Below, piece after piece: positions 1 through 6,867 of a stretch of DNA of 12,128 nucleotides. The DNA lies in NCBI GenBank assembly GCA_046262415.1, contig JBHEMU010000112.1:1-12128 (forward strand), given 5' to 3'. The notes beneath the pieces are model-generated. The model ran no database searches. It was not told the DNA's origin and worked only from the letters and a program-made list of their open reading frames with translations. Origin of the DNA: JACDAS01 sp046262415. GTDB lineage: Bacteria > Actinomycetota > Thermoleophilia > Gaiellales > Gaiellaceae. Each line of letters opens with the position of its first letter. The stretch's first letter is position 1. The position numbers and the translations under genes were made by a program.

Positions 1-1
1 A

Positions 2-75
<74 letters not shown>

Positions 76-86
76 GGGGCCGGCCC

Positions 87-114
87 AGTGTAGCGGGCGT
101 CAGACGCGTCTCAG
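87..114 (-). promoter_or_regulatory. Candidate promoter for tRNA-Asp
   Basis: On the minus strand, CTGAGA (109-114) lies 16 bases before TACACT (87-92). Each matches the sigma-70 consensus at four of six positions. This would start transcription near position 80, a few bases before the mature tRNA. The -35 element overlaps the stop codon of the SnoaL-like gene. Read-through from that gene is the alternative. A 10-bp palindrome, AGACGCGTCT (102-111), overlaps the spacer and -35; its role is unknown. Confidence 0.4.
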
Positions 115-539
115 ATCTCGGTCAGCCCGAGCTGGCGGAGCAGCGTCACCCCGTCCGAGTAGACGTCCTTGCGCGCGACGAGGCCGTCCCGGAACGGGAT
201 CACGTCCATGCCGCGGTACTCGACCGTGCGGCCGGTCGGAAGCACCTCGATTCCGCTCCTGGTCATCGTGCCGAGGTGCGTCCCCCGGGCCGTCCATTCC
301 TGGACGACGAGGTCCTCGCGGAGGTACTGGCGGCGGGTCTCGAACGACAGGTCCGGAAAGACGGTGAAGATGCCCGCGATCGCGCGGCCGATCTGCGCCG
401 GGCCGACGTTGAGGTCGCCCGTCGTGTGGTTCTCGAACACGGAGTCCTCGGTGTGGAAGGCGATGATCGCCTCGACGTCGTGCGCGTTCCAGGCGGCGTT
501 GTAGCGGTCGATCAGGTCCTGGAGCTCCGGGCCGTTCAC
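111..539 (-). CDS. SnoaL-like / NTF2-like fold protein
   Basis: This encodes 142 residues from a GTG at 537-539. The start is chosen because TACGCT (546-551) sits exactly six bases upstream, the spacing of leaderless actinobacterial transcripts, and because the domain begins only a few residues later with ELQDLIDRYNAAWNAHD (residues 5-21). A longer form from GTG at 614 (167 residues) would add a Pro/Gly-rich tail without family resemblance. The opening helix, the segment after VFENHTTGDL, FPDLSF (61-66) and the closing YSDGVTLLRQLG are typical of small cone-shaped SnoaL/NTF2-like proteins, which include polyketide and ester cyclases but also many proteins without known substrate. It is probably cytosolic; the substrate cannot be read from sequence. 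It lies downstream of the methionine-synthesis fusion gene, beyond three hairpins, so it is probably transcribed separately. Confidence 0.85.
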   Translation of the reverse strand: MNGPELQDLIDRYNAAWNAHDVEAIIAFHTEDSVFENHTTGDLNVGPAQIGRAIAGIFTVFPDLSFETRRQYLREDLVVQEWTARGTHLGTMTRSGIEVLPTGRTVEYRGMDVIPFRDGLVARKDVYSDGVTLLRQLGLTEI

Positions 540-545
540 GGTTCC

Positions 546-551
546 AGCGTA
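546..551 (-). promoter_or_regulatory. Leaderless-type -10 box of SnoaL-like gene
   Basis: TACGCT on the minus strand fits TANNNT and is followed by six bases (GGAACC) and then GTG. Transcription starting about seven bases after the box would begin on the start codon. No convincing -35 element or Shine-Dalgarno sequence is seen. It supports the shorter gene start. Confidence 0.4.
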
Positions 552-656
552 GTCCTTGACCCCGCCGCGGGGGTCCGCGAACGGCGCGATCGACCCGAAC
601 TGCCCGGTCGTCACGCCCTGACGGCGACTGCCGCTGGGGGCCCGCGCGGCGCGGTC

Positions 657-679
657 CCCAGTCGCAAGCGACGCCTGGG
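657..679 (-). terminator. Stem-loop in spacer, terminator or structured RNA
   Basis: CCCA (657-660) pairs with TGGG (676-679), and inside it GTCGC pairs with GCGAC around a tight loop, with GCC (673-675) bulged. It is the last of three hairpins met by transcripts leaving the homocysteine methyltransferase/MTHFR gene. No T-run follows. Its 15-base core, GTCGCAAGCGACGCC (661-675), recurs with one change at 758-772. Confidence 0.35.
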
Positions 680-717
680 AACGTGGGTCTCTACCCGGAT
701 GCGCTCGTGTGGTCGGC

Positions 718-750
718 TCAGACGGAGCACGGGCAAGCCCGCGCTCCTGA
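718..750 (-). terminator. Stem-loop in spacer
   Basis: GGAGC (724-728) pairs with GCTCC (743-747). An inner CGGG/CCCG stem closes a CAAG loop after one mismatch, and TCA/TGA pairing at the base (718-720 and 748-750) lengthens it. It lies 22 bases past the stop codon of the fusion gene. It may be part of a tandem GC-rich terminator. Confidence 0.35.
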
Positions 751-754
751 GGTC

Positions 755-772
755 GGCGTCGCAGGCGACGCC
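755..772 (-). terminator. Stem-loop overlapping the stop codon of the fusion gene
   Basis: GGCGTCG (755-761) pairs perfectly with CGACGCC (766-772) around a four-base loop. The stem begins at the last base of the TAG stop (772-774). There is no T-run. It is probably a 3'-end or stability hairpin. Confidence 0.4.
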
Positions 773-2577
773 TAGCGCAGCAACTCGAGCGCGGCCAGGG
801 GAGCCTGGAAGGGGGGGATCACCTGCACCCCCGAGCACAGCTCCCGGGAACCGGCGACGAGCTCGCGCGCGACCTCGAGTCCGACCTCGCGCGCGTCCGG
901 CCCCGCGGCGCGGAACCGCTCCTGCACGTGCGGCGGGACGACGATGCCGGGCACCTCGTTGTGGAGGCGCAGCGCGAGCGCGTAGTTGGTGACGTAGAAG
1001 ACCCCGAGCAGCACCGGCACCGGCCACGATCCGCCGAGGCGCTCCAGGAACCGCTCGACGTAGTCGAGGTCGAACATCACCTGGGTGATCGCGAAGCGGG
1101 CGCCCGCCTCCAGCTTCTCCTCGAAGCGTTGGAGCTCGAGGTCGAGATCGTCCGCCGAGGGGTTGACGGCGACTCCGTAGAAGAACGAGGTCGGCGCGTC
1201 GATCGTCTTCCCTGCGTAGGACTCGCCCTCGTTGAGTCGGGACATGATCCGGCAGAGCCCGATCGAGTCGACCTCATAGACGCCCTGGGAGCCGGGGTAG
1301 TCGCCGATGTCCGGGGGATCGCCGGTCACAGACAGGATGTTCCGGACGCCCGCGGCGTGCGCCCCGAGCAGCATCGACTCGAGCCCCATGATCGTCGTGT
1401 CGCGCGGGGTGAGGTGCGGGATCGTCTCGATGCCGCACACGGCCTCGATCGCCACGGCTGCCATGAGCGCGTTCATGCGCGCGCGGGCGGTCGGGTTGTC
1501 GTTGATGTCGACGAAGCCCACCTCGCTGCACTCGGCCAGCCGGCGTGAGAGGTCGAGCATGCCGTCGCTCGTCCCACCCTTCGGCGGGTTGATCTCGACC
1601 GTCGCCGTGAAGCGCCCCTCCCGGAGCGTGCGCGCGAGCACCGTCTCCTCCGGGCGGGGCGCTCCCGCCGGAGGAAGCCGCCGCTCGGTGACGACGATCG
1701 GCGTCGTGGGCGCCCGGTCGGCGTCGAGCGCGTCGCGGATCGCCTGGATCTGGAGCGGCGTCGTGCCGCAGCAGCCGCCGACGAGCTTCGCGCCCAGGTC
1801 GCGGGCGTGCGCGGCGAACTCGCCGAAGTACTCCGGGTCGGCGTGCGGGTAGACGATGCGGTTGCCCCAACGGCTCGCCAGCCCGAGGTTGGGCAGCGCC
1901 GCGAGCGGCAGGCCGGCGCCGTCCATCGACGGGAGTGCCTCCAGCGCGGCCTGCGGCCCGGCCCCGTGGTTCGCCCCGACTGCCGCCAGCCCCAGGCGGG
2001 CGGCCAGGGCGCCCGCCTCGCGCGCGGTGACGCCGCCCGGGGTCTCGCCGTCCTCGTCGAAGGTGAGGAGGGCCACGATCGGCAGCGCCGAGACACCGCG
2101 CACCGCCTCGATCGCGAGCTCGAGCTCCTCGAGGTCGAAGAACGTCTCGACCATGAAGAGATCGACTCCCCTCCCCTCGAGCACCGAGGCCTGCTCTGCG
2201 AAGACGCTCGCCGCGTCGTAGCCGTGGGCGGCCTCCCCGAGCGGCCCGATCGAGCCGGCGATGAAGACCTCGCGGCCCGACATCTCACGAGCCTCGCGGG
2301 CGAGCTTGACCGCCGCGGAGTTGAGGGCGTGCAGCTCGTCGTCGAGGTACTGAGCCGCCAGCTTGGGCCGGTTGGCGCCGAACGTGTTCGTCTCGATCAG
2401 CTCGGCGCCGGCGTTGATGAAGCTGACGTGCACGGAGACGACGCTCTCCGGCGCGCGCAGGTTCGCCTCCTCGGGGCAGCGCAGGCGCGAGACGGCGCTC
2501 GTGACCAGCGCCCCCATGCCGCCGTCGCAGACGATCGGCGGCCCGTCGGCGAGGCGCCCGAGGAACCGGCTGGCCAT
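772..2577 (-). CDS. Bifunctional homocysteine S-methyltransferase / 5,10-methylenetetrahydrofolate reductase (YitJ type)
   Basis: This encodes 601 residues from ATG at 2575-2577. An upstream TTG would add 28 residues without family resemblance. Residues 1 to about 285 form the methyltransferase barrel: CDGGMG near 17-22, ETNTFG near 62-67, and GGCCGT at 267-272 with the zinc-ligand pair Cys269/Cys270. Residues from about 315 to the end form a MetF-like reductase: TVEINPP with the expected catalytic Glu328, DINDNPTARARMNAL, and NILSVTGDPP with the flavin/folate-site Asp420. In this family the reductase makes 5-methyltetrahydrofolate using FAD, and the other half methylates homocysteine to methionine, in the cytosol. 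Length is close to Bacillus YitJ (about 612). Oddity: GANHG (201-205) has His204 where the first zinc Cys is expected. No SAM or cobalamin riboswitch is recognisable upstream. Confidence 0.93.
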   Translation of the reverse strand: MASRFLGRLADGPPIVCDGGMGALVTSAVSRLRCPEEANLRAPESVVSVHVSFINAGAELIETNTFGANRPKLAAQYLDDELHALNSAAVKLAREAREMSGREVFIAGSIGPLGEAAHGYDAASVFAEQASVLEGRGVDLFMVETFFDLEELELAIEAVRGVSALPIVALLTFDEDGETPGGVTAREAGALAARLGLAAVGANHGAGPQAALEALPSMDGAGLPLAALPNLGLASRWGNRIVYPHADPEYFGEFAAHARDLGAKLVGGCCGTTPLQIQAIRDALDADRAPTTPIVVTERRLPPAGAPRPEETVLARTLREGRFTATVEINPPKGGTSDGMLDLSRRLAECSEVGFVDINDNPTARARMNALMAAVAIEAVCGIETIPHLTPRDTTIMGLESMLLGAHAAGVRNILSVTGDPPDIGDYPGSQGVYEVDSIGLCRIMSRLNEGESYAGKTIDAPTSFFYGVAVNPSADDLDLELQRFEEKLEAGARFAITQVMFDLDYVERFLERLGGSWPVPVLLGVFYVTNYALALRLHNEVPGIVVPPHVQERFRAAGPDAREVGLEVARELVAGSRELCSGVQVIPPFQAPLAALELLR

Positions 2578-2583
2578 GCGGTC

Positions 2584-2589
2584 ACTGTA
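2584..2589 (-). promoter_or_regulatory. Leaderless-type -10 box of the fusion gene
   Basis: TACAGT on the minus strand, four of six to TATAAT, is followed by six bases (GACCGC) and the ATG. No Shine-Dalgarno sequence precedes the ATG, so a transcript beginning at the start codon is the simplest reading. No good -35 element is seen 16 to 18 bases upstream. Confidence 0.4.
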
Positions 2590-2684
2590 TCCAGGCTCAA
2601 GTGTGCACCCGCGGCTGCCGATCCGAGGATGGACTCGCCTGTGGCCGGGGACTGACGGCAACCATTCCTGCGGCTCGGAGTCTG

Positions 2685-2711
2685 AGCGGCGGCGCCTCTG
2701 GCGCCGCCGCT
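2685..2711 (-). terminator. Terminator hairpin after the SDR gene
   Basis: A perfect 12-bp stem, AGCGGCGGCGCC (2685-2696) with GGCGCCGCCGCT (2700-2711), encloses a three-base loop. It lies 25 bases past the SDR stop codon and 107 bases before the next start. There is no T-run on either strand, as is common for actinobacterial terminators. It should insulate the fusion gene from SDR transcription. Confidence 0.65.
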
Positions 2712-2736
2712 TCGCGTTATGGAGAGGGGCTTGCCT

Positions 2737-3513
2737 CTACCCGTGCAGGAGGCGGCCCTCCATCCCGCCCGCGACCGTGACGATCTGGCCGGTCACGTGG
2801 CCGGAGAGCGCGTCCGACGCGAGCACCACGACCTGGCGCGCGACGTCCTCTGGCGTCGCGACCTTCCGCAGGGGCATCGTCCGCGTGATCCGCTCGACGA
2901 GCTCGGGGTCGTCGAGGCTGCGCCGTGCCATCGGCGATTCCGTCCACCCGGGGCAGACGGCGTTCACGCGACCCCGGGGGGCGACCCGGACGACCTCGTT
3001 CTTGAGGCTGAGGAGCAGGCCGCCGACGATCGCGGACTTCGCCGCGGCGTAGTCGGCGTGACCCGCCTCGCCGAAGAGCGCGGCGGTCGAGCCGACGAGG
3101 ACGAGGCTCCCGTGGCCCGAGCGCTCGACCTCCCGGAGGAAGGCTCGAGCGGTCAGGAACGTCGCGGTGAGGTTGACCCGCATCGTCTCCTCCCAGCGAT
3201 CGAGCGGGAGCTTCCACACGGGCAGGTCCTCGGCGGGCCAGGCGCCCGCGACCGCCGCGCAGACGTCGAGTCCGCCCAGCGCCTCGTTCGCCTGGGCGAA
3301 GAGCCGCTCCACCTCCACCTCCACGGTCAGGTCGGCCCGAACCACCGGCGCGCCTCCGAGCTCGCGCCCGAGCGAGGCCGCCCGCTCGGCGCCGCGGTGG
3401 TAGTGGCAGACGACGCGCGCTCCCTCGGCCGCAAAGGCGCGGGTGCACGCGGAGCCGATGCCGCCCGAGGCGCCCGTCACGAGCACGCGGCTGCCCTCGA
3501 GCCCGGTCTCCAC
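2737..3513 (-). CDS. SDR-family NAD(P)-dependent oxidoreductase (FabG-like)
   Basis: This encodes 258 residues, the usual length of a classical short-chain dehydrogenase, from GTG at 3511-3513. The cofactor motif TGASGGIG is at 13-20, an adenine-pocket Asp at 61 (ADLT), and the catalytic set is Asn114, Ser142, Tyr155 and Lys159 (YAAAK). The late segment NAVCPGW (184-190) and TGQIVTVAGG near the C-terminus are typical of FabG-like enzymes. The NNAG motif is changed to AAVAG (86-90), so the first Asn is missing; this is seen in some active SDRs. It probably oxidises or reduces an alcohol/carbonyl in the cytosol; the substrate cannot be inferred. It is divergent from the sigma factor gene and ends before a strong terminator, so it looks monocistronic. 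TAGCGT lies eight bases before the GTG, a possible near-leaderless promoter. Confidence 0.9.
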   Translation of the reverse strand: METGLEGSRVLVTGASGGIGSACTRAFAAEGARVVCHYHRGAERAASLGRELGGAPVVRADLTVEVEVERLFAQANEALGGLDVCAAVAGAWPAEDLPVWKLPLDRWEETMRVNLTATFLTARAFLREVERSGHGSLVLVGSTAALFGEAGHADYAAAKSAIVGGLLLSLKNEVVRVAPRGRVNAVCPGWTESPMARRSLDDPELVERITRTMPLRKVATPEDVARQVVVLASDALSGHVTGQIVTVAGGMEGRLLHG

Positions 3514-3552
3514 GCCCGAGAACGCTACCCGGCGGACTGCCTCGAAATCGCC

Positions 3553-3582
3553 TTGTCCGGCGCGGCCACTTCCGACTAAGAT
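3553..3582 (+). promoter_or_regulatory. Sigma-70-type promoter of the sigma factor gene
   Basis: TTGTCC (3553-3558) and TAAGAT (3577-3582) are separated by 18 bases. Each matches the consensus at four of six positions. The expected start near 3589 gives a leader of about 68 nt before the ATG at 3657. It lies in the divergent spacer with the SDR gene. A primary-type promoter here would let the sigma factor drive its own gene, which is an inference. Confidence 0.5.
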
Positions 3583-3599
3583 CCCGGGATCTCAGAGCC

Positions 3600-3630
3600 A
3601 GCCGGCGGCGTGACCGGCTCTTCTTGCGTT
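3600..3630 (+). promoter_or_regulatory. Hairpin with T-rich tail in the sigma factor leader
   Basis: AGCCGG (3600-3605) pairs with CCGGCT (3614-3619) around an 8-base loop and is followed by CTTCTTGCGTT. It starts about 11 bases after the predicted transcription start and ends before the ribosome binding site. It resembles a short intrinsic terminator or attenuator, although the tail is not a pure T-run. An alternative pairing, AGAGCC with GGCTCT, exists. Confidence 0.3.
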
Positions 3631-3647
3631 CCGTCCACCCCCAGCGC

Positions 3648-3652
3648 GGAGG
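3648..3652 (+). promoter_or_regulatory. Ribosome binding site fixing the sigma factor start
   Basis: GGAGG lies four bases before ATG at 3657-3659. It decides against the in-frame upstream TTG at 3624, which has no such sequence and would place translation inside the leader hairpin tail. Confidence 0.7.
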
Positions 3653-3656
3653 TTCG

Positions 3657-4757
3657 ATGCTCACGGTCGATATCGCACTCCCGGAGGTCGAAGAGCTGCA
3701 GAAGCTCGTCGCCGACGGGACCGAGAAGGGATTCCTCACCTACGACGAGATCGTCGCGGGGCTCGAGGACGTCGAGCTGACGAAGGAGCAGATCGAAGAC
3801 TTCTACACGTACCTGATCGACCACTCGATCGAGCTGATGGAGGGCGAGCGACACAAGAGCCCGCCGCACGAGCAGCCCGCGCTCGCCGGCGAGGCGGCGA
3901 AGGTGGAAGCGAAGCTCGACCTGACCGTGGAGCCATCGCTCGACTCGCTGCGCCTGTACCTCCGCGAGATCGGCAAGGTGCCGCTCCTGACCGCGGACAA
4001 GGAGGTTTACCTGGCGAAGCGGATCGAGCGCGGCGAGATGTCGGCGAAGACGCAGATGATCGAGGCGAACCTCAGGCTCGTCGTCTCGATCGCGAAGAGC
4101 TACCTCGGCCGCGGGCTCACCTTCCTCGACCTGATCCAGGAGGGCTCGCTCGGCCTGATCCGCGCCGTCGAGAAGTTCGACTACCGCAAGGGCTACAAGT
4201 TCTCCACCTACGCGACCTGGTGGATCCGCCAGGCGGTGACCCGCGCGATCGCCGACAAGGCCCGCACGATCCGGATTCCCGTCCACATGGTCGAGAAGCT
4301 GAACAAGGTCGTGCACATCGAGCGCCACCTGGTCCAGCGTCTCGGCCGCGAGCCGCGGCCCGACGAGATCGCGCACGAGCTCGAGATGACGACCGGCGAG
4401 GTGCGCGAGATCCTGCGCATGGCCCAGCATCCCGTCTCGCTCGAGAAGCCGATCGGCGAGGAGGAAGAATCCGAGCTCGGAGACTTCGTCCAGGACGACC
4501 AGGCCGAATCACCGTTCGACACCGCCTCGCTGTCGCTCCGCCGCGGGGACATCGACCGCGCACTGGCGTCGCTGCCTCAGCGCGAGCGGAAGGTGATCGA
4601 GCTCCGCTTCGGCCTCAACGGGGAGCCGCCGCGCACGCTGGAGGAGGTCGGCCGCGCCTTCGGCGTCACCCGCGAGCGGATCCGGCAGATCGAGAACAAC
4701 ACGCTCAAGAAGCTGGAGTCGCTCCCGGAGGCCCAGGGCCTCAAAGACTGCGTTTAG
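3657..4757 (+). CDS. rpoD: RNA polymerase primary-type sigma factor (RpoD/SigA family)
   Basis: This encodes 366 residues. Residues 1-62 resemble region 1.1, the autoinhibitory domain of group 1 sigma factors. Region 1.2 (about 94-126) includes DSLRLYLREIGKVPLLT. Region 2 (about 133-203) has DLIQEGSLGLIRAVEKFDY and the -10-reading helix YATWWIRQAVTRAIADKART. Region 3 follows (about 208-283). Region 4 (about 300-355) carries LPQRERKVIELRFGL and the -35-reading helix-turn-helix ending VTRERIRQIE. It directs core polymerase to housekeeping promoters. There is no non-conserved insert between 1.2 and 2. The end of region 4.2 departs from the textbook EAKALRKLRHP pattern, reading ENNTLKKLESLPEAQGLKDCV. 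It could be the main sigma factor or a close paralogue; region 1.1 favours the former. Confidence 0.93.
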   Translation: MLTVDIALPEVEELQKLVADGTEKGFLTYDEIVAGLEDVELTKEQIEDFYTYLIDHSIELMEGERHKSPPHEQPALAGEAAKVEAKLDLTVEPSLDSLRLYLREIGKVPLLTADKEVYLAKRIERGEMSAKTQMIEANLRLVVSIAKSYLGRGLTFLDLIQEGSLGLIRAVEKFDYRKGYKFSTYATWWIRQAVTRAIADKARTIRIPVHMVEKLNKVVHIERHLVQRLGREPRPDEIAHELEMTTGEVREILRMAQHPVSLEKPIGEEEESELGDFVQDDQAESPFDTASLSLRRGDIDRALASLPQRERKVIELRFGLNGEPPRTLEEVGRAFGVTRERIRQIENNTLKKLESLPEAQGLKDCV

Positions 4758-4763
4758 CAGCAC

Positions 4764-4784
4764 GGGGGAACCCATGGTTCCCCC
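4764..4784 (+). terminator. Terminator hairpin after the sigma factor gene
   Basis: GGGGGAACC (4764-4772) pairs perfectly with GGTTCCCCC (4776-4784) around CAT, six bases past the TAG stop. No T-run follows. A second stem, CCAGAC (4784-4789) with GTCTGG (4803-4808), begins on its last base and may stack on or compete with it. Confidence 0.6.
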
Positions 4785-4843
4785 CAGACGCAAGCGGGTT
4801 CTGTCTGGCGGAGCCGGGCCGTCCAACTCGCTGGTGTTCTGGC

Positions 4844-4867
4844 CTCCCGGGCTGAGGTCGCCGGGAG
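4844..4867 (+). promoter_or_regulatory. Hairpin abutting the start of the membrane glycosyltransferase gene
   Basis: CTCCCGG (4844-4850) pairs perfectly with CCGGGAG (4861-4867), ending one base before the ATG at 4869. The 10-base loop contains GAGG (4854-4857), the best-spaced Shine-Dalgarno candidate, while GGGAG is buried in the stem. It could tune translation initiation, or it could mean that the true start is the GTG at 4881. Confidence 0.3.
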
Positions 4868-4868
4868 A

Positions 4869-6866
4869 ATGGGCTCGACCGTGAAGCGCCACGCTCCGAC
4901 CGCCGCGCTGGCGGCGTTGATCGCCGCCTCGACCGCCGTCCGCTTCTGGGCTGCGGGCCGCGTCTCGGCGCCCTGGATCACGCCCGACGAGCAGACGTAC
5001 GGCCTGATCGGCATCAGCTTCTACGACTCGGGGCGGTTCGAGGTGCTCGGGCACGACGCCGGACTGCTCAGCCTCGTCTACCCGGCGCTGATCGGACTGC
5101 CGCTCCACCTGCTCGACGTCGAGGCCGGCTACACCGTCGCCAAGGCGCTGCAGGCGCTCGTCATGTCCCTGGCGGCCGTTCCCGTCTATCTCTGGGCGCG
5201 GGCGCTTCGGCTCGATCGCCGGTGGGCGCTCGCGGCCGCGGCGCTCACGCTCGCGGTTCCGGGGCTGGCCTATTCCGGCTTCCTGATGAGCGAGGTCGCC
5301 TTCTACCCGGTCGTCTGCCTCAGCGCCTGGACGATGGCGCGGGCGCTGGAGCGGCCGAGCCTCGAGAACCAGGCTTTCCTGCTGGCCGCGATCCTCCTCG
5401 CGGTCACGACCCGCCTGCAGGCGGTCGTGCTCGTGCCGATCCTCGCGCTCGCGCTGCTGCTTCAGCTCCTGCTCGAGCGCGGAGGCCTCGCCCGGCTGCG
5501 CCGCTTCCTGCCGCTGCTGGGAGCGCTCGTCGCCCTGGCCGCCCTGTGGACGCTGCTGACGAGCCGCAGCGGCGGCGACGTGCTCGGCTCCTACCAGACG
5601 ACGACCTCCGTCTCCTACGACCCGGCCGACGCCGGCCGGTTCGCCCTCTACCACCTGGCCGACCTCCTGATCATGACCGCGGTCGTGCCCGTCGTCGCCC
5701 TGGCGGTGCTCGTCGCCCGGGCGGTCGCGGCTCGCGAGGAGTTCGTCCAGGTGCGGGCCTTTCTCGCGGTCGCGGCGGCCTACGTGATCGGCTTCGTCGC
5801 TCAGGTCGGGCTGTTCTCCTCGAGCCTCCTCGGCCGCCTCGGCGAGCGCTACCTGCTCGGCCTCTCGCCCCTGCTCTTCCTGGCGCTCGCCGTCTGGCTC
5901 CAGCGCGGCGCTCCCAGGCCGCGGCTCGCCACCGTCCTCGCGGGACTCGCGGCGACTGCGCTCGTCCTGGCGCTGCCCGTCCAGTTCGTCTCGGAGGGCG
6001 CAGCCCCTGACGCCTTCTCGATGATCCCGCTCCACGAGCTTCGCGGCCACCTCGGGGACCCGGGGTTCAAGCTGGCGATCGTGCTCGCGACGGCCGCGCT
6101 CGCCGTCCTGCTCACGACCCTCCGGCCCCGCTGGACCTGGGTGCTGCCGGTGCTCGCGGCCGTCTTGCTCGCCTCAGCGTCGGTGTCGGTGAGCCGCTTC
6201 GTCGAGAGCCAGGCGAACGGTTTTCGCCGGCTGACGGTCGGCGGCGACGCACGCTGGATCGATCGGTTCGCGGAGGGTCCGGTCGCGTTCGTCTACGCGG
6301 GCGAGTACGGCTTCAGCGGCGGCGGCCCCGTCTGGGCGAACCTCTTCTGGAACCGGACGATCGCCAGCGTCCTGACGCTGCCCCCGGCCCGTGTCTTCGG
6401 CCCGGTCCGGACGCACGAGGCGAGCATCGCCCCGGACGGGCGGCTGCTGGTCGGCGGGAGGCAGGTCGAGACGGGCGCCGCGGTCGCCTCCTCGGGGATT
6501 GCGTTCTTCGGCCACGTTCGCAACCAGGGAGGCTCCTACGCGCTCTGGCGGCTCGATCCGCCCGCACGCATCTCGACCCGCGTGCGCGGGATGCGTCTGC
6601 TGAGCGGCGACATCGACGTGCACGCCAGGATGGACGTGTACGCCTGCCGGGACGGAGTGTTCGAGCTCGAGCTCGCCGCCCCCGAGGCCCGGCGGCTCGA
6701 GCTTCGCCTGGACGGCGCCCCGGAACGCACGGTGGAGCTTCGGGCCGGAACGATCTGGAAGGGAACGGTGACTCCCGGGCTGCGGCGGGAGACGTGCTCG
6801 CTCGAGCTACTGACCTTCGGCGGCGGGGTGCACGCGTACCGCTTCGAGTTCGTCCGCTCCCGGTGA
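4869..6866 (+). CDS. GT-C-like integral-membrane glycosyltransferase (PMT/ArnT-like superfamily)
   Basis: This encodes 665 residues from ATG at 4869; GTG at 4881 is an alternative. A hydrophobic first helix (about 11-30) is followed by PDEQTYG (39-45), matching the acidic DE motif of the first extracytoplasmic loop of GT-C enzymes. Roughly ten further hydrophobic segments run to about 440. Other landmarks are MSEVAFYP (140-147) in a second loop and GERYLLGLSPLLF (325-337), the Glu-Arg-Tyr segment common in this superfamily. Residues from about 450 to 665 form a soluble, beta-rich, presumably outward-facing domain starting with WIDRF and FWNR. Such enzymes transfer sugars from polyprenyl-phosphate donors to lipid, glycan or protein acceptors; the acceptor here is unknown. 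It shares MSLAAVPVYL, FWNR and the C-terminal layout with the minus-strand gene facing it. It probably has its own promoter, since a hairpin separates it from the sigma factor gene. Confidence 0.82.
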   Translation: MGSTVKRHAPTAALAALIAASTAVRFWAAGRVSAPWITPDEQTYGLIGISFYDSGRFEVLGHDAGLLSLVYPALIGLPLHLLDVEAGYTVAKALQALVMSLAAVPVYLWARALRLDRRWALAAAALTLAVPGLAYSGFLMSEVAFYPVVCLSAWTMARALERPSLENQAFLLAAILLAVTTRLQAVVLVPILALALLLQLLLERGGLARLRRFLPLLGALVALAALWTLLTSRSGGDVLGSYQTTTSVSYDPADAGRFALYHLADLLIMTAVVPVVALAVLVARAVAAREEFVQVRAFLAVAAAYVIGFVAQVGLFSSSLLGRLGERYLLGLSPLLFLALAVWLQRGAPRPRLATVLAGLAATALVLALPVQFVSEGAAPDAFSMIPLHELRGHLGDPGFKLAIVLATAALAVLLTTLRPRWTWVLPVLAAVLLASASVSVSRFVESQANGFRRLTVGGDARWIDRFAEGPVAFVYAGEYGFSGGGPVWANLFWNRTIASVLTLPPARVFGPVRTHEASIAPDGRLLVGGRQVETGAAVASSGIAFFGHVRNQGGSYALWRLDPPARISTRVRGMRLLSGDIDVHARMDVYACRDGVFELELAAPEARRLELRLDGAPERTVELRAGTIWKGTVTPGLRRETCSLELLTFGGGVHAYRFEFVRSR

Positions 6867-6867
6867 T

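Noticed and set aside
540..614. Longer start (GTG 614) for the SnoaL-like gene
   Set aside because: The added 25 residues lie outside the domain and lack a ribosome binding site, whereas GTG 539 has a correctly spaced -10 box.
2578..2736. SAM or cobalamin riboswitch before the methionine-synthesis fusion gene
   Set aside because: The spacer holds only the SDR terminator hairpin and a likely leaderless promoter. No multi-helix aptamer or B12-box-like sequence was recognised.
4509..6050. Long minus-strand open frame (513 codons) across the sigma factor end and the membrane glycosyltransferase
   Set aside because: It is antisense to two well-supported genes, its product is a low-complexity Arg/Glu/Gly-rich sequence, and it has no family resemblance. 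Long antisense frames are expected in GC-rich DNA.
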